From Streptosporangiaceae bacterium (GTDB lineage: Bacteria > Actinomycetota > Actinomycetes > Streptosporangiales > Streptosporangiaceae), in assembly GCA_030037785.1 (NCBI GenBank), contig JASHQA010000183.1, forward strand, positions 1 through 35,048: 35,048 nt of DNA. The letters are read 5' to 3'. Under the pieces are notes generated by a model. It saw only the letters and a program-made list of their open reading frames with translations, was not told the DNA's origin and searched no databases. This document shows positions 7,655 through 15,452 of this stretch, piece by piece. The stretch's first letter is position 1; each line of letters begins with the position of its first letter. Both the position numbers and the translations under genes were made by a program.

Positions 7655-10600
7655 CTAAGTCCGGGCCGACTCTGGTACGGCCGCTACGAGCCGCCGGTAG
7701 AGCTCCGTGGTGTCAGCGTGCGGCTCCCCGGCCGGCGCCACGTCCTGGATCGCGTCAAGGCATCGCAGCCACGCCTCGGTCACGCCAGCGAGATTGCCGG
7801 CCGCGTGCTCGGCGCGCATGACAGCCCGCCACAACTGCTCAGCCGACGCCTCGGCCAGCAGGCCCGCCCGCGCCGCTCGCGCCGCTGCCCGCGGCGAGCC
7901 AGTCGCGAGCTCGATGTCCGCGAGCCGCTCGGCCGCGTCGACGATCTCGGCCCGCACGCTTTCGATGAGCGGTATGTCGATCCACCAGAAGTAGCCGCCG
8001 GTGAACGGCTCACCGCGCACCAGGGCCAGCGCGCTGCGCAGATCGTCGGTTCCGCCGGAGGCGACGAGCTCGCGAAACCGCGGCCAGTCCAGTGCCGCCT
8101 CGCGGTGCAGCAGGTACTGGCCGCGACCCGCGTGGATGATGTACTCCGCGCCGTCGCTTGCCAGTCCGAGCCGGCGCCGCGTCCGCGCGATGATCTGCCG
8201 GACCGCGTCGGTTGGCTTCGGATGATCGGGATCGGCGCCGAGCAGGCTGCACAGCGCGGAGTTGGACAGGCCTGCCGGTGCGGCCAGCGACAGCGCGAGT
8301 ACGAGCTCGGCCTGCTTGGGCTGCAACTGGCCCGCTGCTCCGCCGATGACGAGCGGGCCGAGGACGCTGACGGTCAGACCCGCCGCGGCCGCTTCGGCAG
8401 TCCCCGGCCTGGTTCCGTCCGGACCGGCGGCCGCCGGGTCGGACGCGTCCGGCTCGCCGCTGAGCAGCTCGGTGTCGTGCGCGTTCCCGCCGCCTGCGTC
8501 CGCGTCGTCCGGCGCTTCAGGTTGCGGGCCAGCCGCGACGTCCGGGCCCGGTCGCAACGCTGCCGCCTGCGGGATCCACGGCGCCGCTGCGTATCGGGTG
8601 TACGGCTCCTCGTCCGGACCGACGTCGTCGCAATCAGCCGCGGTAAACAGCGTGCCGATCGCGGCGTACTCCGCCGCTGACAGCGCGTGCGGGCGCACGG
8701 TGATCTGCAGCGGAACCACGTTGGCCACGATTGCATCGGCGGCCAGCGGGTCGGGCGCTAGTTGCAGCGCCACGGGGGCCATCCGGCCGTCGGCCGCCTC
8801 CGGGTCGCCGGCGAACAGCACCGCCGCGCCGATCCGGCTGTCCACGACGAGGTCGAGCAGCCGGGTGAGCTGATCCGGCGACGGCTCAGCACGGCTGACG
8901 AGGATCGTGAGGCCCCAGTCTTCATCGTCCGGCTCGGCCAGCCGCAACTCACGAACGCCGACGGGAGCCCGCGCCGCGATGCGCTGCTGCGTCCTCGCAC
9001 AGCGGGACGCGATGATGCACAGCGCTTCCGCCAGCGTCGCGCAGTGCTCGGCGCGGCCCAGCGGCGCGAGCTCGTCGAACCCCACCAGATACAACTCGTA
9101 CCAGCCGCTCCACTGGCAGGCCGCTAGCTCGGTCGCGATCGTGGTCACCACCTGGTCGACCAGGGCTGGCGGCCCGTCGCAGCCAGTGACCTGCAGCGAT
9201 TCCAGGTCGAGCAGCAGGTATCCGTCAGCCGTCGACCCGACGGTGACGAGGCCGGGCAGCACGTGACACGCGGGCCGCTCCGCCGGCAGCGCGGCTGCGG
9301 CTGGCAGCGGGAGCTGCCAGCACATCCCCTGCCGGCCCGGGCTCACCGCGAACGGCGCGGGCGGCGCCTCCGCTGCCGGCGCGGCCAGCAAGACTTCCAG
9401 CACGTCGGGGGCGACGTGCACGCCGACGATGTCGGGAAGCCTGCCGTTGCCCGCGAGCACGCCAGCCTCCAACACGGCGAGCGCGTCGCGCAGCCGCTGC
9501 AGCGGCTGCGCGACAGTCGTCGCGCGCAGGCGCTGCTCCGTGGCAAGCACGGCAGCGCTGGCCGGCAGCGCGATCCGGCGACCAGGCCGACGCTCCTGAC
9601 GCTGCCGGAACCGGAGCCGTGTCAGGCCGGCCAGGATCGCGCCCGCCAGCGCGCCAGTCACGAACATCGCCGCCTGCGGGACCTGCGCTGCGTGGCCGGC
9701 CGCCCGGCTGGCCGGAGCGGGGCCCGTCGAGTCGGCGCGAGCAGACGAGCGGGCGGCGGGTCCACCGGCTGCGTTCCCGCCGGGCTCGCCGACTGACGGC
9801 GCTGTCGTCACGGCGGTGCGGGCCGCCGGATGCCGCCTGCGGTAGTGCGTGTCCGTGGTCGCGTGACCCGGGTGCTGGCTCACACCGGGCAGTGGTGCTG
9901 ACTGCCCCGCGCCGTCGGCGGTGCCGGGGGCGGTGCTGCCTGCAGTGCCGCCGGCGGGCAGCAGCAGCTGCCAGCCGGGCATGATCAGCGCGGGGTTCGT
10001 GAATGCCTGACCGTCGCCCATCTGCCGCCCGTAGTTGAGGCGGGCGATCTCCGGATACAAGTCGCCATTGCCGAGGTAGCGCTGGGCGATGGACCACAGG
10101 CAGTCACCGCTCTGCACGGTGACGACCGTCGCGGCGGCGGTCACGGGCCCCGCTACGGCCGCGACCGGCCCGGTCCCTAGCTGTAACGGGCCGGGCTGGC
10201 TCTGACTGGCGTCCTCGGCCGCCACGGTCGCCGCCGACGCGGGGAGTGCGCTGGCGGCGGACGTGCCCACCGTGAGCGCGGCCAGCGCGACCAGACGCGC
10301 CGCGGCGCCCTGGATGCCCCCGAGCCGCAGCCAGGGGGCGCGGCGGCCGCGGACCGCGGCGAGCGCCTCGGCCAGCACGCAGGCGGTGAAGGCCAGCCAG
10401 GCCAGCCAGGTGCCGTCCCTGACGACGGCGAGCACCAGGCCGGCGCCATCGCGGCTGAACAGCCCCGCCAGGATCTGGTGCCAGCCAGCCAGGCGGCGGG
10501 GCAGCGGCGAGCCAGCGAACTCGAAGAGCAGCACGGGCGCGCCAGCCACGACGGCAACCAGCGCGACCACCGCCGCCAGCCCGGCCGCCATCGCGCGGGC

Positions 10601-10684
10601 ACGTCGCGTGGGGGCGCGCGCACCAGACGGGTTACCGATCCGATTCTCGGCTCCCGGCGACCGTGCGGAGGTCGCGGGGCTCAC
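7655..10684 (-). CDS. Membrane-anchored LysM and BTAD-domain regulator-like protein
   Basis: This protein is about 1009 residues and starts at GTG 10684, which overlaps the previous stop as GTGA. The longer track start (11065) would read through the upstream gene and is rejected. Three hydrophobic segments (about 33-58, 82-105 and 122-145) precede a LysM peptidoglycan-binding domain (TVQSGDCLWSIAQRYLG, about 178-238). A Pro/Ala-rich stretch and a fourth membrane helix follow (FVTGALAGAILAGLTRL, about 320-343). A long alpha/beta region of unknown function comes next, then a C-terminal winged-helix (LTVSVLGPLVIGG, DAVRQIIARTRRRLGL) and an all-helical bacterial transcriptional activator domain. 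Counting helices places LysM outside and BTAD inside. Similar LysM/BTAD proteins adjoin Tad-pilus loci in some actinomycetes, but no Tad genes are here. DNA binding is inferred. Confidence 0.82.
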   Translation of the reverse strand: MSPATSARSPGAENRIGNPSGARAPTRRARAMAAGLAAVVALVAVVAGAPVLLFEFAGSPLPRRLAGWHQILAGLFSRDGAGLVLAVVRDGTWLAWLAFTACVLAEALAAVRGRRAPWLRLGGIQGAAARLVALAALTVGTSAASALPASAATVAAEDASQSQPGPLQLGTGPVAAVAGPVTAAATVVTVQSGDCLWSIAQRYLGNGDLYPEIARLNYGRQMGDGQAFTNPALIMPGWQLLLPAGGTAGSTAPGTADGAGQSAPLPGVSQHPGHATTDTHYRRRHPAARTAVTTAPSVGEPGGNAAGGPAARSSARADSTGPAPASRAAGHAAQVPQAAMFVTGALAGAILAGLTRLRFRQRQERRPGRRIALPASAAVLATEQRLRATTVAQPLQRLRDALAVLEAGVLAGNGRLPDIVGVHVAPDVLEVLLAAPAAEAPPAPFAVSPGRQGMCWQLPLPAAAALPAERPACHVLPGLVTVGSTADGYLLLDLESLQVTGCDGPPALVDQVVTTIATELAACQWSGWYELYLVGFDELAPLGRAEHCATLAEALCIIASRCARTQQRIAARAPVGVRELRLAEPDDEDWGLTILVSRAEPSPDQLTRLLDLVVDSRIGAAVLFAGDPEAADGRMAPVALQLAPDPLAADAIVANVVPLQITVRPHALSAAEYAAIGTLFTAADCDDVGPDEEPYTRYAAAPWIPQAAALRPGPDVAAGPQPEAPDDADAGGGNAHDTELLSGEPDASDPAAAGPDGTRPGTAEAAAAGLTVSVLGPLVIGGAAGQLQPKQAELVLALSLAAPAGLSNSALCSLLGADPDHPKPTDAVRQIIARTRRRLGLASDGAEYIIHAGRGQYLLHREAALDWPRFRELVASGGTDDLRSALALVRGEPFTGGYFWWIDIPLIESVRAEIVDAAERLADIELATGSPRAAARAARAGLLAEASAEQLWRAVMRAEHAAGNLAGVTEAWLRCLDAIQDVAPAGEPHADTTELYRRLVAAVPESART

Positions 10685-11568
10685 GCGCCGGTCACCAGCG
10701 CTTCCGCCTGCGCCACCCGGATGGGGATGCTCACCGGTACCGATAGCGCCGGAGCCAGCACCCCGCCCGCACCTCCGGAGCCGGTCCAGGCGACCTGCCA
10801 CACCACCGTGACCGACGCCGGGTAGGAATCGCCGACCAGGTCCGCCGACGGCTGCGCGTACGTGTACGAGCAGCCGGTGCGCTGCGTGGCGGCGGGCACC
10901 GCCGGGTCGTAGGCGGTTCCAGGACCGGGGCAGGTAACCGCGCCTGCGCCGGTGCCCGGGTCGAAACTCAGGGCGGACGGCGTTGCGGTCACGGTCGCCC
11001 AGACGGGCCCGGCTGTGACCGTTACCGTCAGCGAGTGCCAGCTGGCCGCCGGGATCCAGAACCACTCAGGCAGACCGACCAGCCCGTCGGCGCCGACCGG
11101 CGGGGCGGTGGCCGGCGGCAGCGCGGGCACCCGCAATTCCTGCAGCGCCTGGATTAGCAGCTGCGCCGGCGTTACCTGCGGTGCGTTCGGGGCGGTGCTG
11201 ACCAGCACCGCCTGCGGCCCGGGTCCGATCGCGCCGCCCAGGCAGTCCAGTAGCGCCCAGGCTTCACCGGATGGCGGCGGCCAGGACAGGCCGAGGCTCT
11301 GCGCCTGTGCCTGGTCGAGCGGGACGATGCTGCACGCTCCGCTCACGGACGTGCCGGGGCCGGCCGCACCGGTGCTCGCGGCGCTCTCGGATCCCGACGA
11401 ACACGGGACCGGGATGACGGTGCCGGCGACGTACGGCGCGCAGCCGCCGGGGTCGGCGGCAGCGGCCCGCTCCTCGCCGGCGATGGCGGAAACCGCGACG
11501 AGCACCAGCACGCACAGCGCCGCCAGGGCTAGCCTGCGCACCGGCCGGCGGCGCGTCACGGCGTGCAC
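10681..11568 (-). CDS. Secreted protein of unknown function
   Basis: This 295-residue protein has an N-terminal signal peptide: basic TRRRPVRR, hydrophobic LALAALCVLVLVAVSAIAG, then a probable AAA-type cleavage site near residue 37. The mature part is rich in Ala, Pro, Gly and Ser, with several Cys residues, and ends in a beta-rich region (SYPASVTVVWQVAW). GTG 11568 is chosen because GAGG precedes it by 7 nt; GTG 11559, with a GTGA overlap, is an alternative that removes three residues. It sits between the lipoprotein and LysM/BTAD genes with overlapping ends, so all three are probably one operon acting at the cell envelope. I recognise no named family. Confidence 0.8.
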   Translation of the reverse strand: MHAVTRRRPVRRLALAALCVLVLVAVSAIAGEERAAAADPGGCAPYVAGTVIPVPCSSGSESAASTGAAGPGTSVSGACSIVPLDQAQAQSLGLSWPPPSGEAWALLDCLGGAIGPGPQAVLVSTAPNAPQVTPAQLLIQALQELRVPALPPATAPPVGADGLVGLPEWFWIPAASWHSLTVTVTAGPVWATVTATPSALSFDPGTGAGAVTCPGPGTAYDPAVPAATQRTGCSYTYAQPSADLVGDSYPASVTVVWQVAWTGSGGAGGVLAPALSVPVSIPIRVAQAEALVTGA

Positions 11569-12140
11569 GGCACGTCCTCGACCAGCTGGAACTGCACGAG
11601 CCAGCGGCCGGACAGCAAAGCGAGGTGAGTGACGATGTTCAGCTCGCCGACCCCGGCCGAGCCGGGCACGAGCTGACCGGTCGCCTGGTAGCTCAGGCCC
11701 ATGCCACTGGTGTCGTCGCAGTCATGGACGAACGCGGACTGACCGCTGATGGTGACGCTCAGCACGTGCAGGACGTCCTGGCCGAAGAACACCTCGCCCT
11801 TGGCCCAGATGCCGCTCATCGTCTGAACTGTGTCGTCAATGCGGTTCGCGGCGAGGTAGGGCTGCAGCAGCCGTCGGGCGGTCGCCGCGTTCCGCGACTT
11901 CTCGGCCGCGCTCACGGCGGCGGTGTAGCCGACGAGCGCGGCGATCACCTGCTGGCGCGGTGTGCGCGCAGCGGCCGGGCTGGCCACGGCGCCCGTCGCC
12001 GCGCGTGGTGACCTGGCTGGCAGCGGGACCGGCACGGCCGCGGCACCGCAGCCGACGACCACCGGCGTGAGAACCGCGACCGCAGCGACTACGCCGCGCC
12101 ACCTGAGTCGCGCGCGGCGCCGCACGTCTATAGACCTCAT
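11556..12140 (-). CDS. Probable lipoprotein, first gene of the LysM/BTAD operon
   Basis: This 194-residue protein has a basic N-terminus, a hydrophobic stretch (VVAAVAVLTPVVVGCG) and a VVGC lipobox, so lipidation at about Cys 31 is likely. The mature domain, from about residue 60 (TPRQQVIAALVGYTAAV) to the end, is compact and mixed alpha/beta. It resembles small secreted nuclear-transport-factor-2-like domains in layout, but I cannot assign a family. ATG 12140 follows GGAGG at 6-nt spacing. The 3' end overlaps the next gene by 13 nt, indicating coupled translation. The promoter should lie in 12141-12291, which otherwise shows nothing recognisable. Confidence 0.8.
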   Translation of the reverse strand: MRSIDVRRRARLRWRGVVAAVAVLTPVVVGCGAAAVPVPLPARSPRAATGAVASPAAARTPRQQVIAALVGYTAAVSAAEKSRNAATARRLLQPYLAANRIDDTVQTMSGIWAKGEVFFGQDVLHVLSVTISGQSAFVHDCDDTSGMGLSYQATGQLVPGSAGVGELNIVTHLALLSGRWLVQFQLVEDVPCTP

Positions 12141-12291
12141 CCGGGCCTCCGGAGTCCGGCGGGGCGCCGTCGACGGGCCGCCGCACTCGTGCGGTCTGTC
12201 GCCGTGCGTCCTGCGTCGTGCGCAGACGCTAGGACGACTCGCGCCCGCACGCGGCCGGAATCGGGTCTGTGCCCGGTGCCAGGGCCAAGCG

Positions 12292-12318
12292 GTAACGCCT
12301 GCGCAAGACAGGGGTTAC
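12292..12318 (-). terminator. Hairpin just after the ligase stop
   Basis: GGTAAC..CCTG pairs with CAGG..GTTAC: two helices of 5 and 4 bp separated by one G-G mismatch, with a 7-nt loop. It begins 4 nt after the stop of the ligase gene on the minus strand. There is no clear U-tract, as is common in actinobacterial terminators. Confidence 0.45.
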
Positions 12319-12321
12319 GGC

Positions 12322-13320
12322 TCAGGACTCGCGCACCACCTCGGCGGCGTCCTTGTCGTCGCGCAGGCCCTTGTACGCCGGCCCGCGTAGCCGTCCGGAT
12401 CTGGTCCAGCCGGCGAACGCGACCTCGGCCACGAGCACCGGCTCCACCCAGCGGGCGGACCTGGCGTCCTCGGCTGGAAGCTGACCCGCAAACGGAGCGG
12501 TGTCGCGGCGCAGCGCGGCGAGCTTGTCGGCAAGCATCCGGAGCGTCTGCTGGCTGAAGCCGGTGCCGACGTGACCGCAGTACACCAGGTCGCCGCCGGA
12601 GTGAACGCCGACGAGGAGGGAGCCGATCCAGCCAGCCCGGCCGCCCTCGCCGGGCTTCCAGCCACCGATGACGACCTCCTGCCGAAACACGTTTTTGACC
12701 TTCAGCCACGCAGCTGACCGGCGGCCAGGCTCGTACCGCGACGCGATCCGCTTCGCCATCACCCCTTCCAGTCGCTGCTGCACGGACACCGCCTGAATGT
12801 CGGGGCCGGACTCGCCGCGGAACGACGGCGGGACCTGCCAGTGGCCGCGGTCAAGCCCGAGACCCTCCAGTAGCTCACGGCGGCGCGCGTAGGGCTGCGC
12901 GAGCAGCGGCCTGCCGTCCAGCCAGAGCAGGTCAAAGGCCAGGTAACTGACCGGTATCTGGGCCGACAGAGCGACCGCCTGCGCGGCCGAGGCGATGTTC
13001 ATTCGCTGCTGCAGAGCCTCGAAGTCAGGCCATGACCCGCTGGCAAAGGCCACGATCTCCCCGTCCAGCACGGCTTCGCGGGCGCCCGTCAGTCCAGGGG
13101 CGCGGGCAAGCTCGGGGTAGGTGGTCGTGATGTCCCGGCCGGTGCGGGATGTCAGCCGGACGACGCCGTCGGTGCAGAACGCCAGGGCCCGCAGCCCGTC
13201 CCACTTCAGCTCGTACGCCCAGCCGGTGTCGTCGGACGGCAGCGGGCCCGCGGTGGCCAGCATCGGCCGCAACCCCGCGGGCGGGTCCTGCCAGGTCTGG
13301 TCCCGCTGGCCCGTTGCCAC
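12322..13320 (-). CDS. ATP-dependent DNA ligase (LigC/LigD ligase-domain type)
   Basis: This ligase of about 332 residues seals DNA nicks through an enzyme-AMP intermediate. Motif I is ELKWDGLRA with the adenylated Lys at about 39, followed by RTGRD, LDGEIV, LAFDLLWLDG, EGVMAKRI (motif IV) and AWLKVKN (motif V). A C-terminal OB-fold follows (VIGGWKPGEGGRAGWIGSLLVG). It has no polymerase or nuclease domain, so it is a stand-alone LigC-like enzyme; such ligases back up NHEJ and base excision repair. GTG 13320 is chosen because AGGA lies 7 nt upstream and MLAT follows at the usual distance. The track start 13419 adds 33 residues unlike the family and runs close to the divergent sulfotransferase. 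No ku gene is in view. Confidence 0.88.
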   Translation of the reverse strand: MATGQRDQTWQDPPAGLRPMLATAGPLPSDDTGWAYELKWDGLRALAFCTDGVVRLTSRTGRDITTTYPELARAPGLTGAREAVLDGEIVAFASGSWPDFEALQQRMNIASAAQAVALSAQIPVSYLAFDLLWLDGRPLLAQPYARRRELLEGLGLDRGHWQVPPSFRGESGPDIQAVSVQQRLEGVMAKRIASRYEPGRRSAAWLKVKNVFRQEVVIGGWKPGEGGRAGWIGSLLVGVHSGGDLVYCGHVGTGFSQQTLRMLADKLAALRRDTAPFAGQLPAEDARSARWVEPVLVAEVAFAGWTRSGRLRGPAYKGLRDDKDAAEVVRES

Positions 13321-13485
13321 CCTCCGATCCTGCCAATGCTTGTCAGCCCGCTGGCCGGGAACCCTCCATCGGAGTGGCCCGGCGAGGAGGCGGCGCACCG
13401 GGACCCGCCTATTGAGCACATTTCAGAGCGACCTGATAGCTTTCTATGGCCCGCACGTGGTCGGGCTGGCGCACGGGAGGTCGCG

Positions 13486-14475
13486 GTGGCGCTTCCGGAT
13501 TTTTTCGTGGCTGGTGTTCCCAAGGCCGGGACGACCGCGCTGCACGCCGCGCTCGCACAGCACCCCGAGCTGTACATGTCGGCGGTGAAGGAGCCCAAGT
13601 TCTTCCTCACCGACGGCCCGCCCCCGGAGCAGGGCGGCCCCGGCGACGCCACGACCTACGCCGAGCACGTCTGGCGCCGGCCGGACTACGAGGCTCTCTT
13701 TGATCCGGCGCCGGCCGGCACGCTGCGCGGCGAGTCCACGCCGTTCTACCTGTACAACCAGGCGGCCCAGCGGCGCATCAGGGCGCTGGTGCCGCACGCC
13801 CGGATGATCGTTGTACTGCGGGATCCGATCGAGCGCGCGCACTCGAACTGGACCCACTTGTGGTCGGCCGGGCTGGACCCGATCGATGACTTCCTCCGGG
13901 CCTGCGCCGCCGAGGACCGGCGGGCCGCCGCGGGCTGGGCGGACTTCTGGCACTACAAGCGGCTCGGCCTGTACGGGGCGCAGCTCCAGCACCTGTACTC
14001 GGTGTTCCCGGCCGCGCAGGTGCTGCTGTTCCGGTACCGGGAACTGCTCGAGGACCGGGCGGGGGTGCTGGACCGGATCTGCTCCTTCCTCGGCATCAGC
14101 CAGGGCTTGATCTCGGACCTGCCCAAGGAGAACGTCACGGCTCATCCAGACCTGACCCGGCGGCACCGGTACCTGTCCGCGCTGCTGCGGGCCGGCTCGG
14201 CGATCACCAGCGCGCTGCCGGGCCATCCGGCCAAGGCAGTGATCGACAAGCTGGAAGGCAGCCTCCAGCGGGGCGCCGCGCCACGACGTCCGCTGACGTG
14301 GGCGCAGCGACAGGCGCTCATCCCGTTTTTCGAGGCGGACGTGCGGCTGCTCGGAGAACTGACCGGCGAGGATTTCACGGGCTGGCTCGGCCCGCGCTCG
14401 GACTCCGGCGGACTGGTCGGCGCGCGGCCGACCGGTCAGCGGCAGGCCCGCAACGGCCGCCCGCGCGAGTACTAG
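13486..14475 (+). CDS. PAPS-dependent sulfotransferase family protein
   Basis: This 329-residue cytosolic-type sulfotransferase has the 5'-phosphosulfate loop GVPKAGTTAL (about residues 10-19) and a 3'-phosphate binding motif VLRDPIERAHSNW near residue 110. EPKFFL and ESTPFYLY are typical of bacterial members that modify sugars, lipids or natural products with sulfate from PAPS. GTG 13486 is preferred because GGGAGG lies 5 nt upstream and the family motif begins a few residues later; the track start at 13336 adds 50 residues without resemblance. An AT-richer stretch (about 13410-13445) probably carries its promoter. The acceptor is unknown, and no PAPS synthesis genes adjoin it. Confidence 0.86.
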   Translation: MALPDFFVAGVPKAGTTALHAALAQHPELYMSAVKEPKFFLTDGPPPEQGGPGDATTYAEHVWRRPDYEALFDPAPAGTLRGESTPFYLYNQAAQRRIRALVPHARMIVVLRDPIERAHSNWTHLWSAGLDPIDDFLRACAAEDRRAAAGWADFWHYKRLGLYGAQLQHLYSVFPAAQVLLFRYRELLEDRAGVLDRICSFLGISQGLISDLPKENVTAHPDLTRRHRYLSALLRAGSAITSALPGHPAKAVIDKLEGSLQRGAAPRRPLTWAQRQALIPFFEADVRLLGELTGEDFTGWLGPRSDSGGLVGARPTGQRQARNGRPREY

Positions 14476-14479
14476 CGGG

Positions 14480-15385
14480 CTACCGCAGCTCCGTCCGTAG
14501 CTCGTGCTGACCATCCGGGCGGGTGTACTCGTAGTACCACCGCTCACGGCCGTCGCCGAGCGCGACGATGTCCACGTAACGCAGGCCGCGCGTGCCATCC
14601 GACCCGCCGCCCACGGGAACGGAGCCGTTGGCGGCCAGCGCAGCCGGCCCGATCCCGGTCGCCAGGCCGGTTCGCTCCTCGAAGTTCTCGGCCGCGGTCG
14701 CCCGGCCGTCATAGAGCGCTACGACCCGGTCCGGCTCAAACCGCACCGCGGTCACCCGGACGCCGCGCGCGTCCCACTCGTCCGGCCGCGGGGTCAGCGC
14801 GTGGCCGTGCGAGATCCAGTCGACGCCGTCGAGACTGGAGAAGTAGTCGGTGCTCATCCGGTCGGTGTGGCCGGGATCGGCGAGCGGGTGCACCGAGGCC
14901 CACAGGTGCCACGTTCCCTCGTGAATTCTGATCACCGGATCCTTGACGGCCGAGCCAGCGTCACCCGGCAGCACCACCACGCGCTTGACCGGGTCGAAGG
15001 CGTCCGGTGCGGGCGCCTCGAGCAGCTCGACACGCCAGTGCTTGGTTCCCGGCGTCGCGCAGCTCAGGTACAGCCGCCAGCCGCCAGCGGGGGTCCGCAT
15101 CAGGGCCGGCCGCTCCAGCGAGTCGGCGGCCATGTCCTCCTTGGCGATGACTTGCATGGTCTGGAAGTGCACGCCGTCGGCTGAGCGAGCCACGACCACG
15201 GCATAGCCACGCCGCGGGCCACCGCGGAGCCGGTAGGTCAGGATGATCTCGTCGCCGTCGACGAGCGCACTCGGCGCGCCCGTCCAGCTACCCGGCTCGG
15301 GTCCCGGCGGTCCGGCAACGATGACGGAGCGTTCTGGGTATGGCTCGAGCACGGAAAGCTGGGGCGGGTACTCCTCGGCGACCAT
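14480..15385 (-). CDS. Five-bladed beta-propeller glycosidase-like protein
   Basis: This 301-residue protein has repeated beta-blade signatures: SWTGAPSALVDGDEIILTY, RSADGVHF, ERPALMRTPAGGWRLYLSC, AVKDPVIRIHEGTWHLWAS, SSLDGVDW and VALYDGRA. These resemble GH43/GH32/GH130-type folds, where acidic residues at blade starts (here DGDE, ERP and VKDP) bind sugars. It has no signal peptide, so it is probably cytoplasmic. The true family and substrate are unclear, and catalysis is not established. No Shine-Dalgarno is seen; TATTCT lies 7 nt upstream of ATG, suggesting a leaderless transcript. It converges on the sulfotransferase with only 4 nt between stops. Confidence 0.75.
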   Translation of the reverse strand: MVAEEYPPQLSVLEPYPERSVIVAGPPGPEPGSWTGAPSALVDGDEIILTYRLRGGPRRGYAVVVARSADGVHFQTMQVIAKEDMAADSLERPALMRTPAGGWRLYLSCATPGTKHWRVELLEAPAPDAFDPVKRVVVLPGDAGSAVKDPVIRIHEGTWHLWASVHPLADPGHTDRMSTDYFSSLDGVDWISHGHALTPRPDEWDARGVRVTAVRFEPDRVVALYDGRATAAENFEERTGLATGIGPAALAANGSVPVGGGSDGTRGLRYVDIVALGDGRERWYYEYTRPDGQHELRTELR

Positions 15386-15392
15386 ATTGCGA

Positions 15393-15398
15393 AGAATA
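15393..15398 (-). promoter_or_regulatory. -10-like TATTCT 7 nt before the start of the propeller gene
   Basis: TATTCT fits the TANNNT -10 consensus and its end is exactly 7 nt from the ATG, the arrangement expected when transcription starts at the start codon. No ribosome binding site is present. No good -35 hexamer was seen at 16-18 nt. Confidence 0.4.
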
Positions 15399-15452
15399 AG
15401 CGATCTGCACCCGTGGTGTGCCGCGTGCGCGACATGCGGGCCCGCTCTCCCG

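Noticed and set aside
5298-7658. 786-aa plus-strand ORF opposite the MreB-like and aminotransferase genes
   Set aside because: Both opposite-strand genes have full catalytic motifs and ribosome binding sites; this product is Ser/Arg/Thr-rich with no domain.
10685-11065. N-terminal 127 codons of the 1136-residue track ORF
   Set aside because: They overlap the secreted-protein gene in another frame, have Arg/Gly-rich shadow composition, and GTG 10684 gives a GTGA overlap that fits the operon.
13444-14712. 422-aa minus-strand ORF opposite the sulfotransferase gene
   Set aside because: The sulfotransferase motifs and its GGGAGG site are convincing on the plus strand; the minus product is a shadow.
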